From: Nocardia pseudobrasiliensis NBRC 108224
GTDB taxonomy: Bacteria > Actinomycetota > Actinomycetes > Mycobacteriales > Mycobacteriaceae
Reading direction: 5' to 3'
Assembly (NCBI RefSeq): GCF_001613105.1
Contig: NZ_BDBS01000071.1
Coordinates: 1 to 46,496, forward strand
Length of the DNA stretch: 46,496 nucleotides
Part shown: positions 26,997 to 37,158 of the stretch, piece after piece
Layout of the letters: the number at the start of each line of letters is the position of its first letter
Position numbering within the stretch: position 1 is the first letter of the stretch
Made by a program: the position numbers and the translations under genes
The notes under the pieces: model-generated
What the model was told of the DNA's origin: nothing
The model's input: only the letters and a program-made list of their open reading frames with translations
Database searches by the model: none

Positions 26997-27709
26997 AGAA
27001 TCCCTTGCGCCAGTAGGTCTTCGATGGATTCAACGATATTCCCGGCTGCGGACTCGTCACGTAACAAGATTCCTAGCTCGATATTGCGCAGCATCGCTGT
27101 GCTGGTGATGTTCGCACTCCCAACCAGGGCAGTCTTGCGGTCGATGACAAGTGCTTTTGCGTGCATCGACGCGCCTGGCGGGCGGTTCTGGGCAGGCCAG
27201 CACAGTCGGTGTGCCGCAAGGCCCGGGAACGGGATGGCGGTCGGGACAAAGCCTGGGTTGTCCATCGAGCGCTCGAATAGCAGCTGGATGTAGACCCTGC
27301 GGTCGGCTGCCCGTTCCAATGCCGCGGCCAGACCAGGCTCGGTGTGCATCGCGTAGCTGATCAGGAGGATTTCGTTCCGGGCTTCGTCCACCAGGTCGGC
27401 CACTGCACTGGAAGTAAGGCGCGACACACTTCCTGGGACATCCGGGCCAGTCCACACAATGTCGGCAGCACCTCGGCCGTTGTTGGCATGGCACGCACCT
27501 CGTAGTACGCCGCCAACTTCCGCGTGGTCCGCTCTGCTCAGCGTCGACAAGACCACGGTGCAGGCTTCGCGGAGCAATCCTGCGGACCGTCGGCGGAGTG
27601 ATCGCAGCGCGTCGGATCCGCTGCACGTGGCGTCCGCGATTCTCTCGACCTCCGTCGAAGGCAAGCTTGTCGCGATGTCGACCAGCGCGTGCAGATCGTC
27701 GGGAGTCAC
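26984..27709 (-). CDS. drmC: DISARM phospholipase D-like protein DrmC
   Basis: The preferred start is the GTG at 27709, which overlaps the drmB stop as GTGA and gives 241 residues; an upstream start in the same frame (27766) is less likely. It carries one PLD-type HKD motif: H183-x-K185-x4-D190 (MHAKALVID) followed by GSANIT at 197-202. A single motif usually means that two monomers form one active site. PLD-family enzymes include nucleases and lipases; in DISARM DrmC is reported as a core-locus gene that is not always needed for protection. It is the last gene of the operon. No clear terminator follows. Confidence 0.9.
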   Translation of the reverse strand: MTPDDLHALVDIATSLPSTEVERIADATCSGSDALRSLRRRSAGLLREACTVVLSTLSRADHAEVGGVLRGACHANNGRGAADIVWTGPDVPGSVSRLTSSAVADLVDEARNEILLISYAMHTEPGLAAALERAADRRVYIQLLFERSMDNPGFVPTAIPFPGLAAHRLCWPAQNRPPGASMHAKALVIDRKTALVGSANITSTAMLRNIELGILLRDESAAGNIVESIEDLLAQGILRTC

Positions 27710-29553
27710 AGCGGGAATACCAAGCCGTCTTTGCTCAGGTCCACGAGCACACCTCGGTCCAGCCATCGATTGTTCATCTCACAGCTGGTCTCGGAAACGA
27801 AAAGACAGGCGTGGCATGCGGCGAGATGTAGTGCCGGGGATTCCGGAGTGGGGACGTGTTCGCTGCACAAGGGATCCGATGAGCAACGCAACGCTTCACG
27901 CATGGCGCCGTCCAGCAAGCGTTTGAGATTCTTCGTTTCGCCGACAGAGACCAGGCCTCCGAGGGTGCCCTCACTGTCGCTCGCCGCGGTCGAAAGGAGG
28001 AGACCTGCCGTCGGAGCGCTCAGCCGTCCGAGGTAGAGGCGCTCTCGGATGCTCGCCGAGGAGTAGCCACATTCGAGCGAGACTTGCCGGATCAGAAGGT
28101 GGCTCAATGTGTGCAGCAGGACCTTTCTGGCGATAGGCGGAGTCGGTATCGGCGGCTCCCCGAGCGAAGCCCTCCAGGCGTGGTAGGCGGCACGAAGTGC
28201 GGCGATGCGTGGATGGTCCTCGGCCCGCGACTCCCATTGTCTGAGGCGTGGTTCGTCGAGTTCGAGGAAGATGCCTTCCCCTCGTTTCTCCACGGCGGGC
28301 ACCCATTTCGCAGGTCCGTTGCGGAGCCTCACCAGATTCCTCGGTCGTAGGTCCCGGTGTTCTGGGGCCTGCAACCTGGTGAATCCGATCAGCGCTTGAA
28401 TCTCCCGCAGTCGGGAGACCCGGACGACCTGATCGAGGAGGCCGGAATATCCTTGCGGGACTTCGGTATTAGGAACCGCGCGGAAGTCTTCGTCTTGCTT
28501 CTCTGTCGTCGGCCGCGATAGCAGCTTCCATTCGGCGTCGAGCAGATCTGTCTCCCCGTTCGAGGCGGAATCGCCGAGTGCCCGTCGGGTTTCGACCACC
28601 TGCCACAGCTGGTCGATCGGGACGTCGCGTAGCGATCGCAGCTCATCCATCCCGTCGACGATCTGCGAGAGGATTTCCTTCGGTATTTTGCCGACCAAAC
28701 TCCATTGCGCGGCAACGATCTCCTCGATGCCGCCTGCCTGTGGAAGGTGGAGGGCGCTGGCTGTCACGCTGAACCACAGATTGCTCGCTCCGAGGACGAT
28801 CATCCGCAGCGGGTTTCCACAGGTTTCGAAGGTCTGGAGGTGCGGATGACGGCCGCGGCAGGTCGGCAGGTTCGCCGAGCCGGCTTGCCCCGAGGCCAGC
28901 TGAATGTTGGCGCTGGCACCGCACTCGCACGTGATGGTGACGATCGGTTGCAGCGTGCTCGCGGAGTCACGCATATGGAGATTCGTGATGGCGCAAGGAC
29001 CTTTGGTGCTGTGCGCGTGGACGAACTCACGGTACGGGAAGTCATCCAGATGACCGTCCGCGCACGCCACGAGGAATCGCGCCGGAACACAGGCACGTTT
29101 CTTCGAATTCGGGCGATTTCCCTGTTTGGCGCATCCGGAATGGACGATTTTGGCGAGGTCGGGTCTGCGGCCCCAGCGGTGGACGACTTCGAACTGTCCC
29201 GATCCATGCAGCGGGCCGAGGCGGAAACAGGCGGGGCAGCGAACCCACCCCGGAAAGGGGGCGACGGGTACGCCGATGCGCGTCCACGGGTCGTCGTCGG
29301 CGAGAGGATCCCAGGGCGCGGTCTTCAGTGCTTGCACCTGGTCGCCGAGAACATGACGGACTTCGTCGAGTAGACGTGGTTCGTGGAGGGCTTCCTGCCA
29401 GATCGCACTCCAGGAGTCGGTGCCGCGTACCACGACGCTCATCGAGGGTAAGTCGACCACCGCCCCGATGCCGGCGGTCGTCACCAGATGACTGGGCCGA
29501 ATATTGCCGATCCGTGAAGGGGTGCTCGCCTGCCGGGCGATGGGCTTCCTCAT
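27706..29553 (-). CDS. drmB: DISARM protein DrmB (DUF1998)
   Basis: The ATG at 29553 overlaps the drmA stop as ATGA, giving 615 residues; the frame is open to 29679, but the extra 42 residues look non-coding. DrmB carries a DUF1998 domain. The C-terminal cysteine cluster C580-x2-C583-x7-C591 (ACHACLFVSETSC) followed by NNRWLDR is typical and probably binds zinc. Further Cys pairs occur in the N-terminal half (CPACFRLG; CGNPLRM). In known DISARM, DrmA and DrmB form a complex that loads on phage DNA ends. Its position between drmA and drmC, with four-base overlaps on both sides, fits a tightly coupled operon. Confidence 0.93.
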   Translation of the reverse strand: MRKPIARQASTPSRIGNIRPSHLVTTAGIGAVVDLPSMSVVVRGTDSWSAIWQEALHEPRLLDEVRHVLGDQVQALKTAPWDPLADDDPWTRIGVPVAPFPGWVRCPACFRLGPLHGSGQFEVVHRWGRRPDLAKIVHSGCAKQGNRPNSKKRACVPARFLVACADGHLDDFPYREFVHAHSTKGPCAITNLHMRDSASTLQPIVTITCECGASANIQLASGQAGSANLPTCRGRHPHLQTFETCGNPLRMIVLGASNLWFSVTASALHLPQAGGIEEIVAAQWSLVGKIPKEILSQIVDGMDELRSLRDVPIDQLWQVVETRRALGDSASNGETDLLDAEWKLLSRPTTEKQDEDFRAVPNTEVPQGYSGLLDQVVRVSRLREIQALIGFTRLQAPEHRDLRPRNLVRLRNGPAKWVPAVEKRGEGIFLELDEPRLRQWESRAEDHPRIAALRAAYHAWRASLGEPPIPTPPIARKVLLHTLSHLLIRQVSLECGYSSASIRERLYLGRLSAPTAGLLLSTAASDSEGTLGGLVSVGETKNLKRLLDGAMREALRCSSDPLCSEHVPTPESPALHLAACHACLFVSETSCEMNNRWLDRGVLVDLSKDGLVFPL

Positions 29554-32500
29554 GGCTGTGCTCCGGGGGCGTATTCCCAAGCGGGAGCATCCATCACGCT
29601 GATGTCGACCGCTTGCAGCTGTAGCAGGACGGCGTTTTCGATTTCCCGCATGCTGGTGGGTGAGGTGAAGCTTTCCCACCTGCCGGTTCCCGGCTCAACC
29701 AGCAGGGCCGCGACATCAGGAGCCTGCGTGTATCCGAGGATGCCTGCTGGTAGTTCCTTTCGCCTTTTCGCCCACTTGTCCAACAGGCTGCGGGTCCTCC
29801 TACCGACCTCTTCGGTAGTCCACTTACTATGGGTGACCTTCTCGGCACGCGCCTCCAGCAACTCGATCAGTGCGGTCGCGATGGGTCCGTCGAGTGGAAC
29901 ACTATGTGCCGCATCATTCGACAGGGCCGAGATACTCGAGTGCCGGACTGCGGAGACGACGACGGCCGCCAACGCTCGATCCAGAGCGCGGTCGCTGAAC
30001 GGTGTGGTGGTCACTCCCTCGACCCGGGCACCGAACGTCTGGTGCCCGTAGACGAAGGTCTCGAAATGCCCGAGGTCGCGTGGTCGCGACCATTGCAGGA
30101 TGGTGAGCACGAGTCCGGGCCTGACTCTGTCACGCCCGACACGCGAAGTCGCCTGGATGTATTCGGCGGTGTTCTTCGGCTGTCCGGTTACCAGCATCAG
30201 GCCCAGCCGTGGAACGTCAACGCCCACTTGCAGCATGCTGGTTGCCAGCAGCACATCGATCGGCCGAATCCAGTCCTTGAACTTGGCCGCGAGGGATTTG
30301 TCGGCTCGGAGCCTGTCGAGGGCGTCGGTGGAATCGAAACGATAGTCGAACGACCGGTCCAACGCCGACAATGTGCTTGTGATTCGCGCACTGGGCATTC
30401 GACTGGTTAGCTCCTGTTGTGCCGGGCGACGTCGACGGGTGATGACCTTGAGGCTGACGAGCCGTTCCGCAACGTCGTCGTCGACGAGTCGATGCATACC
30501 CGCCAATTCCCGAGTGGACGTAAAGTAGTCCGCCACAGTCATATACGGGTCGGCCGGCTCGCGGTACTTGTCGTACAGATACTGGCCATGCTCCAGCACC
30601 GCGGACATGACCCGGATCTCCACGGCCTTGAGACTCTCGCCCGGAGCGCAGATCCCACGGTATCGGCGCGCCGGATTCTCGGGCGACGGCGTGGTAGTCG
30701 TCGAGAAATATGTCTCTCCCGCGTCGAGGACCTGAGGAGGAAAGATCGTCAATCCGCGGGCGAAAACCTGCTCGGCCTGGTCGGCGGCGCGACGGACCGT
30801 TGCCGTCGAGGCGACCAGAACAGGCCGAATTCGCATTCCCGCGTATGGTCGGCTGCACAGGTCGTCGATGACCGTCTCGTACAACCCGACCATCGAACCC
30901 AACGCGTCGCTGATCAGATGCAACTCGTCTTGGATCACGAGGTCCGGCGGGCGTAACCGCATGGCGGGCACGGGGCCGACAGCGGGATAATCGCCCACAG
31001 CAGGGTGTTTGGATTTGCAGAAGCCGGCGAAGTCGGGGTTCTGCCAACCGTGCCGAGCGCATCGGGCGTCCACCAGGCCGAACAGCGTCGCGGTCGCCGC
31101 GCGCCACGGCAGTTGTGCGAACTTGTCCACTGTCCCGATCACCAGCGCCGGCGTCAGCCGATACACCTCTTCATCGACCGTGAGTACGGGCAGCCCTTCG
31201 TCCGGGGACTCGCGACGGCTGAACGGACATCCGCCTTCGGGATCCGGGCAGTAGACGAGGATGCGCCGCCGCCGATCGTCGGCGCTCATGTCACGGCCGG
31301 GGGACAGCTGCAATCCGCACCACGGACATGCCACCAGTTGCAGTACACCGCCGACTTCGGCGTCATACCCTTTCTTGTCTTCGATTTCGGCCTTCGCGCT
31401 TTCGAAGGTGTTGGGTGTCACGGAAAGTCCGACCCAGAGCCCGAGTCGGAAAGGCGTCGTGCTCCAGCGGCTGTCGCCGCCGGCGATGCGCTCTCGACGC
31501 AGCCACTCGCAAGCGCAGATAAGGGCGGCGGCCCGCTGAAACTGTTGCGCCGTCAGCAGGCGCAGGGTATACCGCATCAGGACGGCGACACCATCGGTCC
31601 CGTCTCGCGCCTCGGCACCCGAACCGACGACACCCTGCAAACGCCGGATAGCCAGTGTGTAGGCCGTCAGCCCGAGATATGCCTCGGTCTTTCCACCGCC
31701 GGTGGGGAAGAACAGCAGCTGCACCTGTCCGTCGTCCTGCCCACGGTATGCATCCTGATGAGTGGGATCGGTCAGACCCGGCAGACAAAGCAATACGAAG
31801 GCCAGCTGGAACGGCCGCCAGCTGCGTTGTTGCGGAATCTCGTATTCGCGAAGCAGCGCATCGAGTTCCAAGTCCGGTTCCACCGCCCTGCGTCGGGAGA
31901 CCTCGCCGCGGACTCGTTGCAGCGCCATGGCCTGGTTGGCGAATCGAAATGCTTCACGGGCAAGGCCGTCGTGGGCGAGTAGCTCGATGGCCCGCTCGAG
32001 ACGGTCGCTTACCAATCGAGCTGCGGCGATGGCGTTCTCGCCAGCGGGTGCGTAGCGGGAGATCTCGGGATCGCCGAGCCGTCGTTCTTGGTCATCGAGC
32101 CATGTTCGATAGCCGCGGACCAGCGGTCTGAGCGCCCGGATGAGGTCGTCTCGTGCCAGGTCCGGGCTGCCGAGCCGGGCCATGTCGAGGATGAGCCCCG
32201 GCATCGCATCGGCGGCGCCCGGAACCACCAGCGGGACTTCCGCTTTCGGGAAACAGGTCGTGGTCAGTCGCCGGGCGCGGGGCTCCCCGTCATCGACGTC
32301 GGCAGTGACGGCGCATTGTCGACCGAGTGCGTATTCGCGGCGTTCTCGGTACTGCAGCTCGAGCGCGCGGCGCTCGTCGTCGAACTGATCGGCGGTGTTC
32401 TCGGGGAGATCCGGGTCGTTGTGGCCGAGGAATATCGGAGTGTGGCCGTCGGGCGCGGTGGCTGTGAGAGATACCTGGTACAGCCTGGCGGAATCTATTG

Positions 32501-33143
32501 CGCTGTCCGGTATGTGCTGAGTGTTGACCAGTGCGATATCAATGATGCGGCGCTGTCCCCGATGCCGGATCGTCCATTTGAGCACGACCTGATCGAATCG
32601 GGGGTCGGGGCTGCCGGATTCGTCGCCGACCGTGCTGACGTCGATATCGATGGAACCACCGCATGGTTCGCGCTTCCATACGCGGCGTGGTCTGCCTTGT
32701 TCGGTCTGATGGATCTCTGAAGCCACGCGATTGTATCGACCCCAGCTGGCCGTCACAGTGACCGTGTCCACATTGCGCGGTACCGAAAAGGACATACCCA
32801 TCGACGAGGCTGCGCGGCTGCCCGACCGGACCACTGCTTCGGGTGGGGTCTCATTGTCGTCGAGATCGCCTGTGCACGGTTCGCTCATGTCGGTCGCCGA
32901 TGGGTCGCCGTGCCCTGAGGGTTCCACGGCGGGTTCGTCGACGTCATCCCGTGGCAGAGTGGGTGCGGGTTCGAAGGGCACCAGGCGTCCCAGGAGGTAT
33001 CGCTCTGCGGGCAGTACTCCTGGAAGGAGTTCCTCTTCGGGGCCATCCCATGGCCCGTGCAGGTCGCGCTCCAGGCGATCTTCGAGTTCGTCGCGGACAT
33101 CGACCGATGTCTTGCCGTCGTGGTTATCCGGCTCGTTGACCAT
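29550..33143 (-). CDS. drmA: DISARM helicase DrmA
   Basis: A 1197-residue superfamily 2 helicase. Walker A is FPTGGGKTEAY (479-489). The DEAH-like box is IQDELHLI (737-744). Motif VI is ATSRVGRDR (998-1006). A zinc-binding insert with CPWC (606-609) and CPDPEGGC lies between motifs I and II. The first 450 residues are a DrmA-specific N-terminal region with an acidic, low-complexity beginning. DrmA translocates on DNA and works with DrmB to recognise unmethylated or free DNA ends (known for DISARM). The ATG at 33143 has GGGGGA four bases upstream and lies 20 bases inside the end of drmMI. All helicase motifs are intact. Confidence 0.94.
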   Translation of the reverse strand: MVNEPDNHDGKTSVDVRDELEDRLERDLHGPWDGPEEELLPGVLPAERYLLGRLVPFEPAPTLPRDDVDEPAVEPSGHGDPSATDMSEPCTGDLDDNETPPEAVVRSGSRAASSMGMSFSVPRNVDTVTVTASWGRYNRVASEIHQTEQGRPRRVWKREPCGGSIDIDVSTVGDESGSPDPRFDQVVLKWTIRHRGQRRIIDIALVNTQHIPDSAIDSARLYQVSLTATAPDGHTPIFLGHNDPDLPENTADQFDDERRALELQYRERREYALGRQCAVTADVDDGEPRARRLTTTCFPKAEVPLVVPGAADAMPGLILDMARLGSPDLARDDLIRALRPLVRGYRTWLDDQERRLGDPEISRYAPAGENAIAAARLVSDRLERAIELLAHDGLAREAFRFANQAMALQRVRGEVSRRRAVEPDLELDALLREYEIPQQRSWRPFQLAFVLLCLPGLTDPTHQDAYRGQDDGQVQLLFFPTGGGKTEAYLGLTAYTLAIRRLQGVVGSGAEARDGTDGVAVLMRYTLRLLTAQQFQRAAALICACEWLRRERIAGGDSRWSTTPFRLGLWVGLSVTPNTFESAKAEIEDKKGYDAEVGGVLQLVACPWCGLQLSPGRDMSADDRRRRILVYCPDPEGGCPFSRRESPDEGLPVLTVDEEVYRLTPALVIGTVDKFAQLPWRAATATLFGLVDARCARHGWQNPDFAGFCKSKHPAVGDYPAVGPVPAMRLRPPDLVIQDELHLISDALGSMVGLYETVIDDLCSRPYAGMRIRPVLVASTATVRRAADQAEQVFARGLTIFPPQVLDAGETYFSTTTTPSPENPARRYRGICAPGESLKAVEIRVMSAVLEHGQYLYDKYREPADPYMTVADYFTSTRELAGMHRLVDDDVAERLVSLKVITRRRRPAQQELTSRMPSARITSTLSALDRSFDYRFDSTDALDRLRADKSLAAKFKDWIRPIDVLLATSMLQVGVDVPRLGLMLVTGQPKNTAEYIQATSRVGRDRVRPGLVLTILQWSRPRDLGHFETFVYGHQTFGARVEGVTTTPFSDRALDRALAAVVVSAVRHSSISALSNDAAHSVPLDGPIATALIELLEARAEKVTHSKWTTEEVGRRTRSLLDKWAKRRKELPAGILGYTQAPDVAALLVEPGTGRWESFTSPTSMREIENAVLLQLQAVDISVMDAPAWEYAPGAQP

Positions 33144-36100
33144 CTGTCCCCCAGGTGTTTACGCCTTGACACAACTTCGGACTCGCGTCGCACTCCAATG
33201 CGTGACGACGCTGATTCTCCTCCAATAGCCGGTCCAGCAATTCGGATCGCGCTGTGGGACCGAATGTCCAGCGGATACCGAGTGATGTTTGGTGGTGGCC
33301 GATTTCAGGCTTCAGATCGGACCAGCCGTAGGCGTTGAGGACGGCGTAGTCGATGGCGGAGTGGATGTTGCGGAGGTTCACGATCGCCGGGTCACGGTCT
33401 GATGGGTCATGTACGTGGTTGTAGGTCGTGGTCAGGCCCCAGCTGCGTCTTAGCATCAACTCGCGCCGCGAGTCATCAAGGCGTTGACCGAGTTCGTGTA
33501 GCAGCGGCGATGGATCAGGGCGGGGAAGGGTGAGGAAGACATCCGATGGGGAGTAGTTGATATCCGTTCGTATGGTCGATGTGTAACGGACGACCCAGCT
33601 GGAGTGAGCTGACGACGCCAGAAACGCCAGCAGGCTGAAGGAGCTAGTTGCGAATACGACACACTTTTCTGAGTACACGGGACCGACTGGGACCCGGACC
33701 GGGCTCACGGAGCTGGAAACCCTTGCAATGGCCAGTACATGATCGAGGTCAGCGATTGCTGTGTACAAGCCGGGTCGATTTTCGCCGTATCGCCACCAAT
33801 TCGCACGATAGTTCTCACGATTATTGTTGTCCCGCTCAGGCTTCACCTTCGTCCGCACGATATCGATCAGATCCGGATACGTCTCGGCGCGATCCAACGA
33901 CCAGTTGCGGAAGTTGATGACCCACCTGCTGGCGGAGTGGTCGGGTCGCTGGTTGAGATCATGCCCAGTTACATACGGCGCCAATGCGTCTGCGTTGCGT
34001 GGGTCATGTTCGATGAGGGCGGCCGCCTCATCCGGACTCAGGGTGAATCCGAGGCCTAACACATTGGAACCCTGGAATGCCAGATCGGCATTCTCACTGA
34101 GTCGGTACTTTGGTCCGCTCACTCGACTGCCCGGCTGCAAATCCGCACCAATCTGAGCTACCAAGTTATGGTCAAGTATTCGTTCTCCGTCTTTGCCGAC
34201 CGGCCATGCGCTGGCCCACACCTCAACGATCTCCAGGTTCGCGCTTTTCGACGGCCATTTGTGGCTGTTCAGACCCATCCGGATAGTGAAGCCACGCCGA
34301 ACGGCTTGTGCGAGACCCACTTCCAGCGTGTCTCCTTGAACGAGTGTGTTCGTGCCGATGAACCCGAGCTGGCCGTGCGAGTTCAGAAGCCGTTGCGCAC
34401 GAAGCACGAATCGCGCCGCCAGATCCGCGCTACCTTTCAGGCCCCCACCGTCGTAGCATTGCATCCACGCGGCATAGTCCTTCCCGAACGTGCCGGTGAG
34501 CTTCTGTCCGCCCAGGAATGGCGGATTGCCCACGATCGCATCGAAGCCGGGATCCCGGTTGTCTGCCAGCACTTCCGGAAATGTCAACGGCCAGTGCAGG
34601 AGTACGCGGTGGGAGAGGCCGCGGGGCCGTCCGGCCTGGATCTTCGCATCGGCTTCCCTACGAAGATCGTCGATACCGGAGTCCAGCCGATTGCCGATCT
34701 CGATCCCCGCAGCGATGAACGCCTCATCGGACTTCTTCACTGCGGCAGCCGCATTCGCCAACCCGATGCCGGTCAGGTAGTCGGCGACCGCCTCGAGATC
34801 CGAGGTGGCCTGCTGAGCTTGTATGAGTAAGTGGTGCTTGAACTCGACATCGCGGAGGCTGGACACATCATGCGCGGTGATCTTCCGCCGAAGATCCGCC
34901 GCGGCGGTCATCGGCGCGCGCCAGGCATCGGCATAGTCGAATCCGGTTTCGTGCAGCCGGTGACCGGCCACAGGGTCGATGTGCAGGGTCTCCAGTTGCT
35001 CGGTGCTGACCACGCCGAGGAGGCTGTCGCCGACGACCAGTCTGTCGTCGAGAAAGCCGAAGGGGCGCTGCGGATCCATGGTGACCAGCCACAGCGACAG
35101 CTTCGCCATCTCGACCGCGAGCGGATTGATATCCACGCCGAAGAGACAGCGTTCAGCGATCTCGCGCCGCGCGGCCAGCAATGCCAGGGAGACCTCGGCG
35201 TCCGCGAGACCTGTTGTCAACCGTCGCTTCTCCCGTAGGGCGTCTCCTTCACCTTCGGTGCAGCGCGCCTCGAGTAGACGGTCTGCCAGGTAGCGGCATG
35301 CCGCGACAAGGAATGCCCCCGAGCCCATCGCGATATCGGCGACACGGAGATCACGGATGTCGCTACTCGGCCGGAGCACCCAACGTGCTCGGTCGGCGGT
35401 TTCCAGCGGGCCGGGCCGATAGACAAGCGGTTCCAACGCGCCCACCACAATCCGCTCGGCCAACTGCGGTGGTGTGTAATGAGTGCCGGTCGACACTCGG
35501 CGTGCGCTGGGCGCGACATAGCGCCGATCGGGCATGGTGAGTACGGGGGATCCACGTTGGTCGCGTCGCAGAACCGGCGCAATCGATCGAACGATCGGCA
35601 GAGCTGGATGGTGTGCGCCAAGGCGTTTCGTCAGCACGTCATCATCGACCGTCTGTCGCAGCCGAGTCTCGATCTTGCTCTCGGCCCACCCGGTACGCTT
35701 CTTCACCTGCTGCACCACGGTGGATTGCCCCATGTCGATCCATCCGCCTACTTCGGTAATGCCGACCTCACAGGCGTTTTTGGGGCGCGGCCAATCTGCC
35801 GGACGCTCCAAATGCGCGATGACTTCGGTCGCCGTGCGCACCTCGAGCTCCAGCAAACCTTCGTAGACGTAGCCGATCTGCTCGACGCCGAGCGATCGGA
35901 ATGTGAGGCGCCGGGACTCCCTGTGCTTTCCGGTACCCAGTTCCACGTATTGCACGGCGCGGAGCATGCGCCGGACAGTCCGGTCATCGATCGCGGGCGG
36001 TCGTGAAGTGGCGAGCGATTGGCCCGCCCGGCGTCCTTCGAGCCAGGGATGCGCATCCGGATCGAATAGGCTGCCGCCGTAGGCGGGTAGCCGAACGTCC

Positions 36101-37152
36101 TCGTGCGCGATCCCGTTGTGTACGGCTCGTGACGTGGCCAGCAGGCGGTGCCAGGCACCGGTCCGATGTTCCAGGGTCTGTTCCCCGTGCAGCGCCGCAT
36201 GCTCGCTCAGCTCGGCCTCCAGCGTGCCGATGCTGTATCCGGCGTTGTACAGATCGTTGTCGCTGGGGAGTAGACGGCGTTCTTCGGCGAAGAGGATGAA
36301 GACGATGCGCATCATCATGGTGACAACGCCGGAGTACAGCTCGTCGTCGTCGACGTCGGCGAGCAGCCGACCGCCGGAGTCGGAGTCGAGTCGATCCAGA
36401 GTCCCGAGCAGCAGCTCGACCGCGTCGCGCACCTGGACGCCGAGTTGATCGGTGAGGTCCTCCTGCCGTAGCGAACTCTCCACCAGCAGTTCGGGCAGAC
36501 GGTCGTGATCGGCCACACCCAGGAAGCGTCGGCGCTCCAGCAGTGCGGCAAGTGCGGCGAGACTGTCGGGCTCCTCGCTGAAAACGCTTGCGTCCCAGAC
36601 GGCGGCACCCATAGTGCCGCCACGAGGTGCCCAGACAATGGCCCACCATCGACCGTCGGTGACCAGTCCGACCGGGATGTCGCGGGTCCTGAGGACAACA
36701 GCGAGCCGCTCCGCCGGGGAGGCGGTCCACGAGCCGATTGTCTTGCGAGACAATGGATGCGCACCCCACGGTGCGATCATGCCGAGCAGTCGGTATTCCG
36801 AATCCGTGGCGTCCCTCGCTACGTGGAACGCAAAGTCGGCCCGCACCAACTGGTTGTGCTCAGCCACCTGTGCCGTCATCGACTCGGGCAACCTATCGGC
36901 GTGTCGATCGCCCCAGTCGAAGACGTCATCGAGTACGTCATCGATGAATTCGCGTCGAGTGTCGCCGTCGGTACGCATCATCGTTTCCGCGGCGACTCGA
37001 ATACGCGCCCGAATAGGCGTCGGCAGTGCGGGCACGGAGTCGCCGAACACGCGCTCGAGTACCGGCAACGTCAGGAACGGCCCAGACGTTTGTAGCAGTT
37101 CCAACCATGAGTGGGACCTGCTTGCACGATTCTTGCCACCCCGCGCGTTCAC
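33124..37152 (-). CDS. drmMI: DISARM class 1 adenine methyltransferase DrmMI
   Basis: A 1342-residue N6-adenine DNA methyltransferase. The SAM motif I is IAMGSGAFL (607-615), the acidic motif is FGVDINPLA (671-679), and the catalytic NPPF is at 876-879. The N-terminal 550 residues are a long helper region as in large type IIG-like methyltransferases. The region after about 950 should recognise the target. Presence of this gene instead of the cytosine enzyme DrmMII marks the locus as class 1. The GTG start is six bases after the drmD stop. Sampled blocks at 33541 and 33781 in the target-recognition part are about 52% GC, lower than about 70% at 36001. This is a weaker version of the dip seen in pglX. 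Confidence 0.93.
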   Translation of the reverse strand: MNARGGKNRASRSHSWLELLQTSGPFLTLPVLERVFGDSVPALPTPIRARIRVAAETMMRTDGDTRREFIDDVLDDVFDWGDRHADRLPESMTAQVAEHNQLVRADFAFHVARDATDSEYRLLGMIAPWGAHPLSRKTIGSWTASPAERLAVVLRTRDIPVGLVTDGRWWAIVWAPRGGTMGAAVWDASVFSEEPDSLAALAALLERRRFLGVADHDRLPELLVESSLRQEDLTDQLGVQVRDAVELLLGTLDRLDSDSGGRLLADVDDDELYSGVVTMMMRIVFILFAEERRLLPSDNDLYNAGYSIGTLEAELSEHAALHGEQTLEHRTGAWHRLLATSRAVHNGIAHEDVRLPAYGGSLFDPDAHPWLEGRRAGQSLATSRPPAIDDRTVRRMLRAVQYVELGTGKHRESRRLTFRSLGVEQIGYVYEGLLELEVRTATEVIAHLERPADWPRPKNACEVGITEVGGWIDMGQSTVVQQVKKRTGWAESKIETRLRQTVDDDVLTKRLGAHHPALPIVRSIAPVLRRDQRGSPVLTMPDRRYVAPSARRVSTGTHYTPPQLAERIVVGALEPLVYRPGPLETADRARWVLRPSSDIRDLRVADIAMGSGAFLVAACRYLADRLLEARCTEGEGDALREKRRLTTGLADAEVSLALLAARREIAERCLFGVDINPLAVEMAKLSLWLVTMDPQRPFGFLDDRLVVGDSLLGVVSTEQLETLHIDPVAGHRLHETGFDYADAWRAPMTAAADLRRKITAHDVSSLRDVEFKHHLLIQAQQATSDLEAVADYLTGIGLANAAAAVKKSDEAFIAAGIEIGNRLDSGIDDLRREADAKIQAGRPRGLSHRVLLHWPLTFPEVLADNRDPGFDAIVGNPPFLGGQKLTGTFGKDYAAWMQCYDGGGLKGSADLAARFVLRAQRLLNSHGQLGFIGTNTLVQGDTLEVGLAQAVRRGFTIRMGLNSHKWPSKSANLEIVEVWASAWPVGKDGERILDHNLVAQIGADLQPGSRVSGPKYRLSENADLAFQGSNVLGLGFTLSPDEAAALIEHDPRNADALAPYVTGHDLNQRPDHSASRWVINFRNWSLDRAETYPDLIDIVRTKVKPERDNNNRENYRANWWRYGENRPGLYTAIADLDHVLAIARVSSSVSPVRVPVGPVYSEKCVVFATSSFSLLAFLASSAHSSWVVRYTSTIRTDINYSPSDVFLTLPRPDPSPLLHELGQRLDDSRRELMLRRSWGLTTTYNHVHDPSDRDPAIVNLRNIHSAIDYAVLNAYGWSDLKPEIGHHQTSLGIRWTFGPTARSELLDRLLEENQRRHALECDASPKLCQGVNTWGTDGQRAG

Positions 37153-37158
37153 CAGCTT

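Noticed and set aside
29554..29679. Longer N-terminus for DrmB
   Set aside because: It would overlap drmA by 130 bases; the ATGA start at 29553 begins with the conserved-looking sequence.
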